From Pseudalgibacter ostreae (lineage in GTDB: Bacteria; Bacteroidota; Bacteroidia; Flavobacteriales; Flavobacteriaceae), in NCBI RefSeq assembly GCF_042427585.1, contig NZ_JBHMFC010000007.1:1-64000 (forward strand): a DNA stretch of 64,000 bases, in the 5' to 3' direction. Below the pieces are notes generated by a model that worked only from the letters and a program-made list of their open reading frames with translations, had not been told where the DNA came from and searched no databases. The stretch's first letter is position 1. The number at the start of each line of letters is the position of its first letter. Shown in pieces: positions 62,658 through 64,000 of this stretch. The translations under genes were made by a program, and so were the position numbers.

Positions 62658-62689
62658 TTGTTTATATACAATTTCTTTACATAGATTTG
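62658..62689 (+). promoter_or_regulatory. Promoter of the second susC
   Basis: TTG at 62658-62660 and TAGATTTG at 62682-62689 are separated by 21 nt and fit the Bacteroidetes consensus. The start near 62696 would fall in the 18-nt repeat. Confidence 0.65.
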
Positions 62690-62692
62690 AAC

Positions 62693-62710
62693 TGAGAAGT
62701 GAAAATATAA
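62693..62710 (+). repeat. 18-nt repeat, copy 2
   Basis: TGAGAAGTGAAAATATAA begins three bases after the susC -7 box, in the direction of transcription. It is identical to 61291-61308. Confidence 0.8.
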
Positions 62711-62745
62711 CGAAACGAATTTACTCATTAATTTAACTAAACTAT

Positions 62746-64000
62746 ATGAAAACAATTATTAATAGTTTACTGTTTTGTGTGTTCTTAGTTCCAACACTTA
62801 TGTTTGGACAAAGCCGCGTAAAAGGAACGGTAACTGAGCAGTCTGCATCTATTCCTCTTCCTGGGGTAAATGTGATCATTAAAGGAACAACAACGGGTGT
62901 GGCAACTGATTTTGATGGTAAATTTGATATCCAGACGAAAGTGGGCGATGTTCTGGTGTTTTCTTTTATTGGATATCAAACAAAGGAGGTTACCTATACT
63001 GGACAAACTTTGCTAAATGTACAATTATCAGAAAATGCAGCACAACTTAACGAAGTTGTTGTGATTGGTTATGGTAGTGTGAAAAAAGAAGATCTTACAG
63101 GAGCCGTAGACATGGTAAATGCAGACGACTTTAATAAAGGTCCTGTTTTATCGCCACAACAATTAATTAGCGGTAAAGTTGCTGGTGTTTCTGTAACATC
63201 TGCTGGTGGTGCTCCTGGCGAAGGCCAAAATATTATAATTAGAGGACAAGGGTCTTTATCTTTAGAACGAACGCCACTCTATGTAATTGATGGGTTTCCT
63301 ATAGATAAAGGAAGCGTTGGAGGGTCTAGGAATCCATTAAACTTTATAAACCCTAATGATATCGAAAGTATAGTTGTTTTAAAAGATGCCTCTGCAACAG
63401 CTATCTACGGATCACGTGCAGCAAATGGTGTTATTTTAATTACAACAAAAAAAGGTAAAGACACAGGTTTTAAGTTTAGCTTAAACAGTTCTACAACAGT
63501 TTCAACCCCAATTGACCAAGTAGACGTCATGTCTGCAAATCAATTTAGAGCGTTGATTAATCAAACAGGAACAGCAGATAATATCGCGTTATTAGGAAAT
63601 GCTAATACCAATTGGCAAGACCAAATTTACACGAATGCTTATGGTTCAGACCATTCATTTAGTGCACTAGGAAATGCTTTTGGCGTGCCAATTAGAGCTT
63701 CTCTTGGGTATACAGGTCAAGATGGTGTTCTTAAAAATGATAACTTATCTAGAACTACGGGGTCAATAAATATTAAGCCAAGCTTATTGGACAATCACTT
63801 AAAATTAGATTTAAACGCTCGGGGTATGTATACGCAAAATACATTCGCCAATAGAGATGCTATTGGGTCTGCAATCGATTTTGACCCCACAAAGCCCATT
63901 TACGATGTAAACTCTAAATATGGCGGATACTTTTCTTGGATAGACTCCAATACAGGAAACAGACCTAGTTTAGCGCCAACTAACCCCGTTGCTTTAATCG
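62746..64000 (+). CDS. susC: SusC-type TonB-linked transporter (partial, runs off the edge)
   Basis: The open frame from ATG 62746 has no stop before the window ends, giving 418 visible residues. It has a signal peptide (cleavage after LMFGQS), a carboxypeptidase-regulatory-like domain (IPLPGVNVIIKG, TDFDGKFDI), the SusC segment NEVVVIGYGSVKKEDLTGA (about 104-122), and a plug domain (DGFPI, AANGVILITTKKGKD). It starts the outer-membrane arm of the alpha-glucan PUL; a SusD partner is expected just to the right. It is divergent from the LacI gene. Confidence 0.95.
   Translation, partial: MKTIINSLLFCVFLVPTLMFGQSRVKGTVTEQSASIPLPGVNVIIKGTTTGVATDFDGKFDIQTKVGDVLVFSFIGYQTKEVTYTGQTLLNVQLSENAAQLNEVVVIGYGSVKKEDLTGAVDMVNADDFNKGPVLSPQQLISGKVAGVSVTSAGGAPGEGQNIIIRGQGSLSLERTPLYVIDGFPIDKGSVGGSRNPLNFINPNDIESIVVLKDASATAIYGSRAANGVILITTKKGKDTGFKFSLNSSTTVSTPIDQVDVMSANQFRALINQTGTADNIALLGNANTNWQDQIYTNAYGSDHSFSALGNAFGVPIRASLGYTGQDGVLKNDNLSRTTGSINIKPSLLDNHLKLDLNARGMYTQNTFANRDAIGSAIDFDPTKPIYDVNSKYGGYFSWIDSNTGNRPSLAPTNPVALI

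Overview
The window reads as a marine Flavobacteriia (Bacteroidetes) chromosome segment. It is AT-rich, has two SusC/SusD-type polysaccharide utilisation loci (PULs), carries the type IX secretion gene porZ beside recO, and several genes have TAnnTTTG -7 promoter boxes typical of this phylum. No insertion sequence, phage, CRISPR array or rRNA was seen. Nothing below was tested by database search; family calls rest on motifs read in the translations.

Region 1 (1-14109) is a PUL, probably for alginate. It holds a surface PL7 lyase lipoprotein, an enolase-superfamily mannonate-dehydratase-like enzyme, SusC, SusD, a FadR-type GntR regulator, an SDR reductase, an RbsD/FucU-type mutarotase, a Gfo/Idh/MocA oxidoreductase, a sodium:solute symporter and an unrecognised secreted protein. 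The susC promoter carries three tandem 13-bp operator units, the first overlapping the -7 box. A related pair lies in front of the GntR gene. A perfect 19-bp hairpin lies upstream of the susC promoter. KdgF, KDG kinase and KDPG aldolase are not in view and may lie left of the window.

Region 2 (14257-48768) is mostly housekeeping: a DMT exporter, Tex, NlpE/META, OmpA and lipocalin lipoproteins, ferritin with a small Cys-rich protein, MetG, an LD-carboxypeptidase, a GreA-like factor, a DnaJ/TerB protein, bacilliredoxin, an acyltransferase and desaturase pair, an HD hydrolase, an AraC regulator beside two paralogous exported proteins, a radical SAM protein, enoyl-CoA hydratase, MgtE, RsmA, tRNA-Arg(CCU), DinB, outer-membrane proteins, glutamate dehydrogenase, PorZ and RecO. 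Two small ORFs missed by length cut-offs are described (24903-25016 and 26644-26817). The first sits between a canonical promoter with a 15-bp palindrome and an intrinsic terminator, ahead of the GreA-like gene.

Region 3 (48802-64000) is an alpha-glucan (starch/maltodextrin) PUL. Seven genes run on the minus strand: MFS transporter, beta-phosphoglucomutase, GH65 phosphorylase, GH97 alpha-glucosidase and three GH13 enzymes. A LacI regulator follows on the same strand, and a second susC runs off the right edge on the plus strand. The inferred flow is: GH13 lipoproteins cut starch, SusC imports, GH97/GH13 trim to maltose in the periplasm, the MFS protein imports maltose, GH65 makes beta-glucose-1-phosphate and glucose, and beta-PGM yields glucose-6-phosphate. 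A perfect LacI-type palindrome lies ahead of susC, and an 18-nt repeat is shared by the susC and MFS start regions.
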